This document shows, piece by piece, positions 33,536 to 42,783 of a DNA stretch of 64,000 bases; positions within the stretch are counted from its first letter, which is position 1; every line of letters starts with the position of its first letter. This stretch comes from Salinisphaera aquimarina. Lineage in GTDB: Bacteria; Pseudomonadota; Gammaproteobacteria; Nevskiales; Salinisphaeraceae. Location: positions 372,001-436,000 of the forward strand of contig NZ_JBHRSS010000003.1 in NCBI RefSeq assembly GCF_042643355.1, in the 5' to 3' direction. Both the position numbers and the translations under genes were made by a program. The notes below the pieces were generated by a model, which was given only the letters and a program-made list of their open reading frames with translations, was not told the origin of the DNA and did no database searches.

Positions 33536-34855
33536 CTAGAAAGTGAAGAAGGCGCCGACGTTCACGTTGTCGGAGTCGATGTTGTTGTTGGCATGGTCCT
33601 CGGAGATCGCATGCGAGTACTCGGTCGTGAGCGTGAGGTTCGGCGTCAGGCTGTAGTAATAGCCTGCCGTGACCTTGCGGTTGACTTCGAACAGGCAGTT
33701 GCCACCGGAGCCGGCACAGGCCGCACTGCCGGGGAACGTATCCGAATCGTAGCCGGTGTCGTCCAGACGGGACTCGCCGTAGTTGACGCCGAACTTGTTC
33801 TTGCCCGCGGTGTAGGTCAGCTGCGCGAGACCGCCGTAGGAATTACGCGTGTTGCCACGGCCGTCGAAGCTGTCGAACAGATAGGCCACGGAGCCCAGGC
33901 CATCGGTGTAGTAGCCGGACAGCAGAATGCCGATCGGGCCGAAGTCCTGCTTCCAGTTGAGGTCCACACCGTAGACGCGTTCCTTGGTGAAGGAATCGTC
34001 GTCGGCGTCGTCCGGCGTGCCTTCGTTATCCTGAATACCGTCAACCTCCAAGGTTACGGCGTTCAAGGAGACGAAGCCGCCTTCCCAGGCGTACTTGAGC
34101 TGGCCATGGAAACCCGGGGAGCTTTCACCTACGCCGATGCTGCTGCCGGCGGTGAGCGAATCGACCGTCTGAATAATACCGACGGTCGCGGTGAAACCGC
34201 TCATGTCGGGCGTGGTGTAGTTGATCTGGCTCAGCGTGTCGGTATAGATGTAGCCGAAGCCGATCGAGCCGAGCGTGGTGTTGCCGGGCGATGCCGGAGC
34301 GACGGAACTGACACCGACGGCCGGGATGGTCATGTCGTTGATGATGGCGTCGAAGCCGAACAGACCGAAATCACGACCGGCCTTGATCGTGCCGAACTCG
34401 GAGTTGCCGAACTTCAAAAACACCTGACGGACATCGAGACCGGTTGTGCCCAGGCCCACGTTGTTGCCGGGTCCGACGTTGGGTGACAGGTTGTCGTTGG
34501 TCACAATGCCGGGATACAGGCCGAAGGTACCGGAAATATCCCAGCCGTTCTGATGGGTGGCGGCGGTGAATACCAGCTGGGCCGGCAGCAGACCGGTACG
34601 CACACTCGAGATATCGTTATCGCCAATGGGGCCGGCGACGTTACAGGCACCGACGACGTTACCGGCGATCGCGCCGCCGAAGCTGGTCGGTGTCGCCTGA
34701 TTGTCGCAGGCGGTATAGACGTAATTGGCGTTGACTTCGCCGGTGGCGGTGAAGGTCCAGTCACCGGCCTGCATGTCGATAGCCTGCGCAGCCGGCACCA
34801 TGCCGAGCAGTGCCAGCGAACCCGCCGCCGACAGGGCAAATTTCCTCAATCGCAT
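33536..34855 (-). CDS. Gram-negative general porin (Porin_4 type)
   Basis: 439 residues. ATG 34855 is chosen because GGGGAG lies 6 nt upstream; ATG 34861 is too close to it. Signal peptide ends near AAQA. The barrel shows alternating strands with aromatic girdles, a DLNWKQ strand, acidic loops (DNEGTPDDADDDS), and a final strand ending in Phe (VGAFFTF), which is the usual BAM signal. Conserved FGLFGFDAIINDM region corresponds to loop L3 near the pore. It forms an outer-membrane channel for small solutes. It is followed by a strong terminator and is transcribed alone. Confidence 0.88.
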   Translation of the reverse strand: MRLRKFALSAAGSLALLGMVPAAQAIDMQAGDWTFTATGEVNANYVYTACDNQATPTSFGGAIAGNVVGACNVAGPIGDNDISSVRTGLLPAQLVFTAATHQNGWDISGTFGLYPGIVTNDNLSPNVGPGNNVGLGTTGLDVRQVFLKFGNSEFGTIKAGRDFGLFGFDAIINDMTIPAVGVSSVAPASPGNTTLGSIGFGYIYTDTLSQINYTTPDMSGFTATVGIIQTVDSLTAGSSIGVGESSPGFHGQLKYAWEGGFVSLNAVTLEVDGIQDNEGTPDDADDDSFTKERVYGVDLNWKQDFGPIGILLSGYYTDGLGSVAYLFDSFDGRGNTRNSYGGLAQLTYTAGKNKFGVNYGESRLDDTGYDSDTFPGSAACAGSGGNCLFEVNRKVTAGYYYSLTPNLTLTTEYSHAISEDHANNNIDSDNVNVGAFFTF

Positions 34856-35184
34856 TGTCATCTCCCCATTTTTCTAATCGTTTTTAACCGGCTACGGCGC
34901 CGGCGGAGGCCTCCCAGGATTTGCAGGCTCCCCAGCCAGTCGATTGCCCTAACCGCGTGTTTCCGGCACGTCCCTAATTCGCCGGTTAACAGGGATATAG
35001 CAAAGCACGTGCCAATAACGACTCGGGGCCGTCAAACGGGCAGTTTTGTGAGAGAACGGAGGTGCAGGCCGCGTCAGGCGTTACTGAACGGAGCCAGATT
35101 TGTCTCGAATGTATCGATCATTCGTGTCGTTTATGACACATTGCGCAGGTGCAGCATAAACTCACTGCAACGCAACAAAATCGT
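34856..35184. other. Promoter region of the porin gene
   Basis: 329 bp between the M48 protease end and the porin start. No gene or confident hairpin was found. The part at 35100-35200 is AT-richer than its surroundings. Confidence 0.4.
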
Positions 35185-36381
35185 TCACAATTTCAATTGC
35201 AACAGACGCTTGTCGGCGGGCGGATGGGTCGCGAAAAACAACATATAAGCGGTCGCCATGGTCGGCGCGCCCAGGTTGTTCTTGAGAAGTCGCTCGAGCG
35301 CACTGACCAACGCATCGCGCTCGGCGTGGCGCGCGGCATAGGCATCCGCCTCATACTCATAGCGCCGCCGCAGGCCGGCGAACCAGGGTTGTAACGGCCA
35401 GGCGAGCGCCGGCAGCAGCACATAGGCCGCGACTGCCCACACAATTGAACTCAGCCCGGGGGCGATCATCGGCTGCAGCAATCCGAACAACAGGAAGCTA
35501 CCCGCGAGCAGCGTGCCCTGAAGCAGGTAGTAGCGGCGCAGATGGCCACAACGATAATGGCCCAGTTCGTGGGCCATCACGGCCTCGAGCTCGGCCGGCG
35601 ACAGCTGCGCGATCAGCGTATCGAACAACACCACGCGCTTGCGCCGCCCCAGCCCGGCAAAATAGGCGTTGGCCAGCTTCGACCGGCGCGAGCTGTCCAC
35701 CACCCACACCTGCTCGAGCTGGGCACCACAGCGCTGCATCATCGCCTGCAGACGGTCGCGCAGTTCACCGTTCGGCAACGCGGTGAACCGGTTGAACAGC
35801 GGCTCGATCAGATGCGGCCGCCCCCAGAACAACGCCGCCGCCCCGGTAAGCAGGGCCACGGTGCTCCACCACCAGCCTCCGGGCGCATCCAGCAGCGCGA
35901 GCGGCCAGACAATCCAGACTGCGGCCATCGCCGCGATCACCAGCTGTAGCCCGATGCGTCGCAGAAAATCGGCACCCAGTTCACGACCGCTCATGCGCGA
36001 CATGCCGTAGGCACGATCCACCCAGCGCCAGCGCGCCCAGGGCAGCAGCAGGCGCAGCAGCTGATCGATCAGCGCGAATACCACGACAAACAGAAGCGCG
36101 CCGGCCAGACCGGACGTCGAGAAGGGCTGAAACGATGCAGCCAGGGCCCCCGCGCCCAACCAGAACGCGACGCGCAGGCACTGCTCCAGATACACCAGCC
36201 ACTGAAACAGCGCACGCCGCTGACCGTAGCCGATCGACTCCGGTTGGGCCGCCGTGTCGGAGGCCCGCGACAGCCCGGCCAGGTGCTGCCACTGGCGCGC
36301 GCAGATCCATGCCTGCAACACCAGCCCCAACCCCAGCCAGAGGCTTGCCGCCCACAGCCAGCCAGCGGACAGGCCGGTCAT
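35185..36381 (-). CDS. M48-family membrane zinc metalloprotease (Ste24/CAAX-type)
   Basis: 398 residues with six or so membrane helices. The zinc site is HELGH at 271-275, with the third ligand in the later YEYEADAYA block; the N-terminal half is membrane-embedded and SRRSKLANAYFAGLGRRKRVVLFDTL precedes the site, as in Ste24-like M48A peptidases. Such proteins act on misfolded or membrane proteins in the inner membrane; bacterial homologues have no prenylation role. Gene is alone, divergent from gfa and upstream of the porin. Confidence 0.88.
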   Translation of the reverse strand: MTGLSAGWLWAASLWLGLGLVLQAWICARQWQHLAGLSRASDTAAQPESIGYGQRRALFQWLVYLEQCLRVAFWLGAGALAASFQPFSTSGLAGALLFVVVFALIDQLLRLLLPWARWRWVDRAYGMSRMSGRELGADFLRRIGLQLVIAAMAAVWIVWPLALLDAPGGWWWSTVALLTGAAALFWGRPHLIEPLFNRFTALPNGELRDRLQAMMQRCGAQLEQVWVVDSSRRSKLANAYFAGLGRRKRVVLFDTLIAQLSPAELEAVMAHELGHYRCGHLRRYYLLQGTLLAGSFLLFGLLQPMIAPGLSSIVWAVAAYVLLPALAWPLQPWFAGLRRRYEYEADAYAARHAERDALVSALERLLKNNLGAPTMATAYMLFFATHPPADKRLLQLKL

Positions 36382-36564
36382 CCCGTATTACCCCGACGGG
36401 GGCGTGGGGACGACCGCCGAACGCAACGGGATAACGAAATATTATAACGCCGGAGGGATTTGACCTGCTGCCGAAGCAGAGTAATGTTGATTGCAGACCG
36501 GGCCCTCGCCCGGACGAGCAGCAACGAATCAACAATCACATTATTCGATAGATGAGGAGTACCC

Positions 36565-37131
36565 ATGAGTACAACGATACATCCCTCCGTGGACAAGGGC
36601 ATGACGCCGGCGGCCGACAATTTTTCCGGCGGCACCCTGCGCTGCAAGTGCAGCAGCGATCCGGTCGAGGTCAGCGTATCGTCACAGTGCGCGCATAACC
36701 ACGTCTGCGGCTGCACCAAATGCTGGAAGCCGGACGGCGCGTTGTTCGCACAGATCGCGGTCGTGCCCAGCGACAGCGTCAAGGTCACCAAGAACGAAGA
36801 CAAGCTGAAAGTGGTCGATTCCTCGGCCGCCATCCAGCGCCATGCCTGCAGTGAGTGCGGCGTGCACATGTACGGGCGCATCGAGAACAAGGACCATCCG
36901 TTCTTCGGTCTGGACTTCGTGCATACCGAACTCTCGGACGAAAGTGGCTGGGAGCCGCCGCAGTTCGCCGCCTTCGTATCCTCGATCATCGAAGCGGGCG
37001 CCGACCCGGACAAGATGGGCGAAGTGCGCCGGCATCTGCACGATACCGGCCTCGAGCCCTACGACTGCCTGTCGCCCACGTTGATGGACGTGATCGCCAC
37101 GCATACGGCGAAGCAGAAAGGCGTGCTCTGA
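36565..37131 (+). CDS. gfa: Glutathione-dependent formaldehyde-activating enzyme (S-(hydroxymethyl)glutathione synthase)
   Basis: 188 residues. ATG 36565 follows GAGGAG. The GFA-domain zinc Cys set is visible: C27/C29 (CKC), C48, C50, C53 (CGCTKC) and C95/C98 (CSECG). Length and order match Gfa of Paracoccus, which speeds adduct formation between formaldehyde and glutathione ahead of FlhA-type oxidation. An own terminator follows, so it is a single-gene unit. Its presence beside a PQQ alcohol dehydrogenase locus fits removal of formaldehyde from methanol or methoxy groups such as those of vanillate. Confidence 0.9.
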   Translation: MSTTIHPSVDKGMTPAADNFSGGTLRCKCSSDPVEVSVSSQCAHNHVCGCTKCWKPDGALFAQIAVVPSDSVKVTKNEDKLKVVDSSAAIQRHACSECGVHMYGRIENKDHPFFGLDFVHTELSDESGWEPPQFAAFVSSIIEAGADPDKMGEVRRHLHDTGLEPYDCLSPTLMDVIATHTAKQKGVL

Positions 37132-37156
37132 CGCCAGACGCTTTGCGGCGACTGGA

Positions 37157-37187
37157 AAATGCCCCCGCCTGACGGGGGCATTTTTTT
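37157..37187 (+). terminator. Rho-independent terminator of gfa
   Basis: An 11-bp stem (37157-37167 with 37173-37183), a 5-nt loop and a T run at 37181-37187 lie 25 bp after the gfa stop. Confidence 0.92.
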
Positions 37188-37404
37188 GCGCCGGCCGCGC
37201 GACTGAGGCGCGCGCCGGAGATCTCGGGATGATTGCCCGGCCCGCCTGCGGCTTCAAAATCATTGCCGTGGATCGACAATCGTGCTAATTCAATTCCACG
37301 GCTAAGGGGTCGCACCGCGGATCGTGATGACGAAGGCCGGCTACATCGCCACGTCGGATGATCTGCAGGAAAAAGACAAAGACAACTAGAAAAGGAGACG
37401 CGAG

Positions 37405-38085
37405 ATGGGTCAGTTCACAGGGATTTGGGGAATCGCGGCAGTCGCCGGGGCGGCACTGCTGGCCGCGGGCTGTACCGCCACACCGCCGACCAAGGGCAAG
37501 GATTCCGGCTACTACGTCGTCAATCCGGACAACCAGGTCTATACCGACGGCAAGGGCCATTGCTGGCATGTCACCGATACCGACAAGACGCCCAGCGATT
37601 ATCGTGAGGAATGCGGCGACCAGATCGCCGTCGCCGTACTCGACAGCGACGGCGACGGCGTGCCGGACGACCGCGACCAATGCCCGGGCACGCCGCGTGG
37701 CACCGAGGTCGATGCCACCGGCTGTCCGATCGAGGAGCAGGCGCCGATCGTGCTCAAGGGCGTCACCTTCGAGTTCGACAAGTCGGTCCTGACCTCGCAG
37801 GCCGAGGATCGGCTCGACAACGTGATCAACGCGCTGCAGGCCAGCCCCGACCTCACGTTCCGGATCGACGGCTATACCGACAGCGTCGGCAGCGATGCCT
37901 ACAACCAGCAGCTGTCACAAAGCCGGGTCGACTCCGTGCGTTCGTATCTGATGAACAACGGCATTGCCTCCAGCCGTATCACCGCGACCGAAGGTCACGG
38001 CGAATCGAACCCGGTGGCCAGCAACGAGACCGCTGCCGGGCGGGCGCAGAACCGGCGCGTGGAGCTCAACGTCACCGGCGGCTGA
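37405..38085 (+). CDS. OmpA-family outer-membrane lipoprotein
   Basis: 226 residues, ATG 37405 with AAGGAGA 6-9 nt upstream. Lipobox AAGC at C23. A calcium-binding TSP3-like repeat (DSDGDGVPDDRDQCPGTPRG) occurs near 79-98, then a peptidoglycan-binding OmpA domain at about 115-226 (VTFEFDKSVL, IDGYTDSVGSDAYN, RAQNRRVEL). It probably links the outer membrane to the cell wall. There is no barrel. Terminators bound the gene on both sides. Confidence 0.9.
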   Translation: MGQFTGIWGIAAVAGAALLAAGCTATPPTKGKDSGYYVVNPDNQVYTDGKGHCWHVTDTDKTPSDYREECGDQIAVAVLDSDGDGVPDDRDQCPGTPRGTEVDATGCPIEEQAPIVLKGVTFEFDKSVLTSQAEDRLDNVINALQASPDLTFRIDGYTDSVGSDAYNQQLSQSRVDSVRSYLMNNGIASSRITATEGHGESNPVASNETAAGRAQNRRVELNVTGG

Positions 38086-38112
38086 TAGCAGAATCCGTTT
38101 GACGCGAATACA

Positions 38113-38150
38113 CCGGGCGTCGGCTTGCAGGCCGACGCCCGGTTTTTTTT
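38113..38150 (+). terminator. Rho-independent terminator of the OmpA lipoprotein gene
   Basis: A perfect 12-bp stem (38113-38124 with 38131-38142), a 6-nt loop and eight T residues (38143-38150). Confidence 0.93.
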
Positions 38151-38172
38151 GCGCTGTCACCCCGGGATCGGG

Positions 38173-38538
38173 CTAACGCCCGCGCAGCAAACCGGTGTCG
38201 AAATCCTCGGGCAGCTCGATCTCGATCGGCAGTACGCCCGACGCCAGCGTCTTGCCGTAGTTGTCCAGCCGCAGGCTGCGCGATACGCCGCCGCCCAGCG
38301 CGCCTTCGCAGACGAAGTTGAACACCCCCAGGCCGGGCACGTCATAGCGGACGACCTCGCCCTCGATCACGCCCTCGAAATGCGCGCGTACGCGGTCGGC
38401 GGTCAACTGCTCGGCAAGCAACGCATAGGCCGCGCGATGGTAGACGATGACCGCGATATTGGAGGTATTGCCCTTGTCGCCCGAGCGCGAATGCGCCAGT
38501 TCGCGCACGGTCACGCGCTTTGGATTGTCCGCACTCAT
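38173..38538 (-). CDS. AtuA-associated small protein
   Basis: 121 residues. ATG 38538 overlaps the AtuA-like gene stop (ATGA); the longer open frame up to 38724 is not needed. The sequence (VTVRELAHSRSGDKGNTSNIAVIVY, VPGLGVFNFVCEGALGGGVSRSLRLDNYGK, LPIEIELP) is the small partner often encoded after, or fused to, AtuA/DUF1446 proteins. It is cytoplasmic and presumably forms a complex with the AtuA-like protein. Its reaction is unknown. Last gene of the seven-gene TRAP operon. Confidence 0.85.
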   Translation of the reverse strand: MSADNPKRVTVRELAHSRSGDKGNTSNIAVIVYHRAAYALLAEQLTADRVRAHFEGVIEGEVVRYDVPGLGVFNFVCEGALGGGVSRSLRLDNYGKTLASGVLPIEIELPEDFDTGLLRGR

Positions 38539-39887
38539 GCCGATGTCTCCACGAATTCGACTTTGGGGACGACCGCCTGACGATCGACCAGCGTGGACCA
38601 GATACCGATCACCTCGCGCACCCGATCCTGGTGCGGTACGCGCTTGCCGGTCGAGCCGAGCCCGGACACCGCCATCCCGTCCACTTCGCGGCCGACCTTG
38701 GCGGCCTCGGCGCGGCTGCGACAACGCGCCGCCACACGCACCGCGACCTCGTAGGGATCCACCGCCGGCGCCGGCGACATCGTGCCGTGTACCGCGTTCA
38801 CGCCGACAATATCGAAGCGCACGTCCTCCGCCTGCAGATCGACGATCTTGAAGCGTTCACGCAGAATCTTCTCGGCCAAACGCGCCTTGTTGACCGCACC
38901 CGGCCCGGCGTAGAAGAACATGTCCTCGCCGATGAAGCCTTCCTGGGCGCCGATCGAGACCTTGAGCGTATCGGTGCGCGGCGTGCCGGTGATGCCGGAC
39001 ACGCGCATGCGATTCAGGCCCAGCGATTCGATCTGCGCGCCGGTGAAATCCACCACCACATCGGGGGTGATATAGCGCGCCGGATCGTGCACCTCGTAGA
39101 ACATCTGCTCGAGCACGGTACGACGATTGATCACCCCGCCGGTGCCGGCCACCTTGCTGATCACCGCGGCGCCATCGGGCTCGATCTGGGCGATCGGGAA
39201 CCCGAGATTCCAGGGCTCGGGGACGTCCTTGTAGCCGGGGTCGACGAAATAACCGCCGGTGATCTGGGCGCCGCATTCCATCAGGTGGCCAATGCCCGAG
39301 CCCTGACCGAGTTTGTCGGCATCGTCCAGCGACCAGCCGAATTCGTGGATCATCGGCGCCAGAAACAGAGCCGGATCGGCCACCCGGCCGGTCACCACGA
39401 TATCCGCGCCCGCGGCCAGTGCCTGGACAATAGGCTCCGCGCCCAGATAAGCCTCGGCCGAGACGATCTCGCCGTCGATGGAAGCAAACGTGCCTCCGGT
39501 TTCCATCACCGGGCCGGCCAACTCGGCGATCCGATCGGCGATGATCGAACCGGTCACCGCGGCCACCTTCCAGTGCCCGGCCCCGTGGGCATCGAGCAGT
39601 TTGCGTATCGCCCGCGCCGCGGCCAGCGGGTTGACCCAGCCCTGATTGGAGATGATCTTGGTGCCGCGCCGGATACAGTGCGGCAGCACCGCGTTGAAAC
39701 GATCCTCGAGATAGGTGTCGTAGCCGCCGAAATCGGCGTCGCGGCGCGCACGTACCTGGGCCGTGGACACGGTGGCCTCGGCCATGGTCTCGAAACACAG
39801 ATAATCCAGATCGCCCTTCTCGGCGATCAGCGCCGCCGGCGAGATGCGATCACCCCACCAGCCGGAGCCGGTTCCTATTCTCAACAT
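38535..39887 (-). CDS. AtuA/DUF1446 family protein
   Basis: 450 residues of the acyclic terpene utilisation AtuA family: RIGTGSGWWGDRI start, FETMAEATVS, GWVNPLAAAR, VTGRVADPALFLAPM and GYFVDPGYKDVPEPWNLGFPIA are family landmarks. AtuA is required for citronellol and geraniol breakdown in Pseudomonas, but many copies are tied to other acyl-CoA routes and the activity is unknown. It overlaps the small partner gene by 4 bp and follows the TRAP permease gene by 30 bp. The carboxylic acid cargo of this transporter is likely its substrate path. Confidence 0.88.
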   Translation of the reverse strand: MLRIGTGSGWWGDRISPAALIAEKGDLDYLCFETMAEATVSTAQVRARRDADFGGYDTYLEDRFNAVLPHCIRRGTKIISNQGWVNPLAAARAIRKLLDAHGAGHWKVAAVTGSIIADRIAELAGPVMETGGTFASIDGEIVSAEAYLGAEPIVQALAAGADIVVTGRVADPALFLAPMIHEFGWSLDDADKLGQGSGIGHLMECGAQITGGYFVDPGYKDVPEPWNLGFPIAQIEPDGAAVISKVAGTGGVINRRTVLEQMFYEVHDPARYITPDVVVDFTGAQIESLGLNRMRVSGITGTPRTDTLKVSIGAQEGFIGEDMFFYAGPGAVNKARLAEKILRERFKIVDLQAEDVRFDIVGVNAVHGTMSPAPAVDPYEVAVRVAARCRSRAEAAKVGREVDGMAVSGLGSTGKRVPHQDRVREVIGIWSTLVDRQAVVPKVEFVETSA

Positions 39888-39917
39888 CGTCGATACATCC
39901 TGAAATACGAATACGGT

Positions 39918-41225
39918 CTATCCCATCAGATTCGGGATGAACAGCGAGATAGACGGAAAGCTGAACAGTAGCACCATGACCACGGCCTCGGCGCACAGAA
40001 ACCAGAGCGTACCGCGTACCACCGTATCGAACGGTACCGCATCGCCCACCGCCGCCGAGGTCACGAACAGATTGAGCCCGATCGGCGGCGTTAGCAGCCC
40101 GATCTCGATAAACTTGACCACGATCACACCGAACCAGATTTCGTCCACGCCCAGGCTGTGCATGACCGGCGCCAGGATCGGCAGCGTCACCAGCATCAAC
40201 CCGATCGGGTCCAGGAACATGCCCAGCACCAGATAGAACGCCGAGGTCAGCAGGAAGAACACCAGCATGTTGACCGAGTATTCGTTGACCAGCATGCCGA
40301 TCTGCATGGGAATCTGGCTCAGGGTCAGGAAACGGCTGAACAGCACCGCCCCGATCGCGATCAGGAAGATCGCCGCGGTCGTGCGCACGGTCTCCACCAC
40401 CGCGACCCGCATCATCGACCAGGAAAACGAGCGATCCAGAATCGAGGCCAGCACCGCCACGCAGGCGCCGAACGCACCGGCCTCGGTCGCCGTGATGGTG
40501 CCGGAATACAGCCCGCCGACCACGCCCGCCACGATCAACGGCAGCGGCCAGGCACGCAACAGCAACAGCCACTTTTCGCGGCGCGGGGTGCGTTCATTCG
40601 TGCGCGGTGCGAGGCCCGGATTGAGCTTGACGCGGATGATGATCAGGCCGGTATAGGCGACCATCGTCAGCAGCCCCGGCAACAGCCCGGCCAGCAGCAG
40701 CCGGCTCACCGAGGCTTCCATGAATACGGCGTATAGGATGAACGGGATCGACGGCGGAATCAGCGCGCCAAGGGTGCCGGAGGCCGCGACCACGCCAGTC
40801 GCCAGGCCCTTGTCGTAGCCCGCGCGCAGCATTTCCGGCACCGCCAGTCGCGACATCGCCCCGGCCATCGCCACGCTGGAACCCGAGGCCGCTGCAAAGC
40901 CGGCGCTGGCCAGGTTGGTGGCGATCGCCAGCCCGCCCGGCAGGAACGACAACCACGCTCGGGCGGCCCGGAACAGCTGCGCGGTCAGTCCGGAATGAAA
41001 CGCGATCGCGCCCATGAGAATGAACATGGGTATCGCGGTCAGCGACCAGTGGGCGACGAAATCGAAGGTCGCCGCGCCCAGCGACGACAGCGTCGCCGTG
41101 AGCCCGCGCAGCAAAAAGATACCGACCGACGCGCTCGCACCCAGCGCCACGCCGATGGGCACACGGATTGCAATCAAAAACAGCAGCAGGCCGACGCAGG
41201 ACAGCCCGATCGTGACCGGACTCAT
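39918..41225 (-). CDS. dctM: TRAP transporter large membrane subunit (DctM)
   Basis: 435 residues with about 12 membrane helices. DctM features include ALGASASVGIFLL, FHSGLTAQLFRAAR, GGLAIATNLASAGFAAASGSSVA, LIPPSIPFILYAV and the final GLNLFV. It uses the sodium gradient to import an organic acid. It overlaps dctQ by 4 bp. The operon order dctP, CoA transferase, oxidoreductase, dctQ, dctM is atypical: the SBP is separated from the membrane subunits by two enzyme genes. Confidence 0.92.
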   Translation of the reverse strand: MSPVTIGLSCVGLLLFLIAIRVPIGVALGASASVGIFLLRGLTATLSSLGAATFDFVAHWSLTAIPMFILMGAIAFHSGLTAQLFRAARAWLSFLPGGLAIATNLASAGFAAASGSSVAMAGAMSRLAVPEMLRAGYDKGLATGVVAASGTLGALIPPSIPFILYAVFMEASVSRLLLAGLLPGLLTMVAYTGLIIIRVKLNPGLAPRTNERTPRREKWLLLLRAWPLPLIVAGVVGGLYSGTITATEAGAFGACVAVLASILDRSFSWSMMRVAVVETVRTTAAIFLIAIGAVLFSRFLTLSQIPMQIGMLVNEYSVNMLVFFLLTSAFYLVLGMFLDPIGLMLVTLPILAPVMHSLGVDEIWFGVIVVKFIEIGLLTPPIGLNLFVTSAAVGDAVPFDTVVRGTLWFLCAEAVVMVLLFSFPSISLFIPNLMG

Positions 41226-41755
41226 TTAACCGCCTCATCGTCATCGACGACGAAGTCCGAAACCGCATCGCGGGTATCGGCGCCGGCCAGCATGCGCGCC
41301 AGACGCCAGGATGCCGCGCACAGCGCGAGCACCAGACCGACCACCGCGACCCAGCGCGTCGGCCAGACCGTGAGATGGGCGAATACCGCATCCACCGCTT
41401 CGTGCTGATGGGTCTTCTGCAGGGCCGTGCGCGCCAGTCCCCAGGCAAAGAAGGCGAAGAAAACCACGGTGATCAGTTCAGCCAGCAGGTCGGTGACCCG
41501 CTGCAACGGCCGCGAAAACAGATTCGCGATCACATCGACGCGGATATGCGCGTTCTGCCAGGCGGCCACGAAAATACCCAGAAACACCGCGGCCACCATA
41601 TAGAAATAACTCACGATCTCGATCGTGCCGGAGGCAGGCGCACGAAACCCGACCCGCAGCACCACTTCCGTGGTGACGTGCAGCATCATCAGCACGATCG
41701 CGATGCTGGCAATCAATCCCGCCAGGCGGGCCAGCAATGACAATAGCGCAGACAT
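41222..41755 (-). CDS. dctQ: TRAP transporter small membrane subunit (DctQ)
   Basis: 177 residues with four membrane helices and the DctQ pattern (VLMMLHVTTEVVLRVGF, GTIEIVSYFYMVAAVFLGI, AHIRVDVIANLF). It associates with DctM and stabilises the sodium-driven permease. Its start overlaps the oxidoreductase stop by one base (TGATG) and its end overlaps dctM by four, so translation is coupled. Confidence 0.9.
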   Translation of the reverse strand: MSALLSLLARLAGLIASIAIVLMMLHVTTEVVLRVGFRAPASGTIEIVSYFYMVAAVFLGIFVAAWQNAHIRVDVIANLFSRPLQRVTDLLAELITVVFFAFFAWGLARTALQKTHQHEAVDAVFAHLTVWPTRWVAVVGLVLALCAASWRLARMLAGADTRDAVSDFVVDDDEAVK

Positions 41756-42780
41756 CAGGCCCGCACCTCATCGAGGGTCTCGTCGATGGCCAGCACCACC
41801 TTGCCGATCGCCCGGCGTGCCACCAGATGATCGAGCGCGGCGACGATCTCTTCGAGCGGGCGGCGATGGCCGATCGTCGGCCGCAATTGGCCGGCCGCCA
41901 CGGCCTCGAACAATGTCGCCATGCTCTGCTTGAGACGCGGCGCGAATTCGACGCTGCGATCGTGCACGCCCCAGCCGAAATATTCGCTGAAGTTCAGCCC
42001 CAGCAGACTGATGTTCTTGACCAGAAGAATATTGGCCGGCACCTGCGGAATCGTGCCGCTGGCAAAACCCGCGACCACGATCCGGGCCTCCACCGCGGCG
42101 GCGCGCAGCGATTCATTGAGTACATCGCCGCCGACCGGGTCGAACACGACATCGACGCCGCGACCGCCGGTCAGGCGTTTCACTTCGTCGCGAAAGCCGC
42201 CCTGGGCATAGTTGACCGTGTGAGCCGCACCGGCTTCGCGGGCGGCATCGCATTTGGCATCGGTGCTGGCGGTGGCGATGACGGTCGCACCGGTCATGGC
42301 CCCGATCTGGACCGCGGCCATGCCGATCGCACCGGCCGCGCCGTGCACCAGCAGGGTCTCGCCGACCTGCAGGGCCGCACGCGTGATCACACCCGCATAG
42401 GCAGTGCCGTAGGACAACGGCACGTTGACGGCATCATCGAGCGCCAGCGCGGCGGGCACCTTGTAGATCGTGGCCGTGTCGGCGATCACGTGATCGGCAT
42501 AACCGCCTTCGCGCACGATGGCGACGACCCGCTCACCCACCGCGAACTCATCGACATCGTCGGCGACGGCATCGATCACGCCCGCCACTTCGCTGCCGGG
42601 CACGAACGGCGGCGTGGACTTGCGCTGATAGCTGCCGCCGACCATCAACGTGATCGCGAACGACACGCTGGCGTAGGCTGCGCGAATCCGCACCTGGCCC
42701 GGCCCGGGCGTGGGCATGGGCCGTTCGCCGATCACCAGATCGCGATAGGAACCCAGCGCTTCACAAACAACGGCACGCAT
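41755..42780 (-). CDS. MDR-family NADPH:quinone oxidoreductase/enoyl reductase-like protein
   Basis: 341 residues of the zinc-free medium-chain family: GPGQVRIRAAYASVSF, PFVPGSEVAGVIDAV, and LLVHGAAGAIGMAAVQIG with the dinucleotide-binding loop. Substrates in this family include quinones, enones and acyl-CoAs. The gene follows the CoA transferase by 3 bp and overlaps dctQ, so it belongs to the catabolic operon for the TRAP cargo, perhaps reducing an enoyl-CoA. Confidence 0.88.
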   Translation of the reverse strand: MRAVVCEALGSYRDLVIGERPMPTPGPGQVRIRAAYASVSFAITLMVGGSYQRKSTPPFVPGSEVAGVIDAVADDVDEFAVGERVVAIVREGGYADHVIADTATIYKVPAALALDDAVNVPLSYGTAYAGVITRAALQVGETLLVHGAAGAIGMAAVQIGAMTGATVIATASTDAKCDAAREAGAAHTVNYAQGGFRDEVKRLTGGRGVDVVFDPVGGDVLNESLRAAAVEARIVVAGFASGTIPQVPANILLVKNISLLGLNFSEYFGWGVHDRSVEFAPRLKQSMATLFEAVAAGQLRPTIGHRRPLEEIVAALDHLVARRAIGKVVLAIDETLDEVRA

Positions 42781-42783
42781 CGA

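Noticed and set aside
36498..36513. Six-bp GC hairpin CCGGGC/GCCCGG before gfa
   Set aside because: Too short and without other features; such hairpins are frequent by chance at this GC content.
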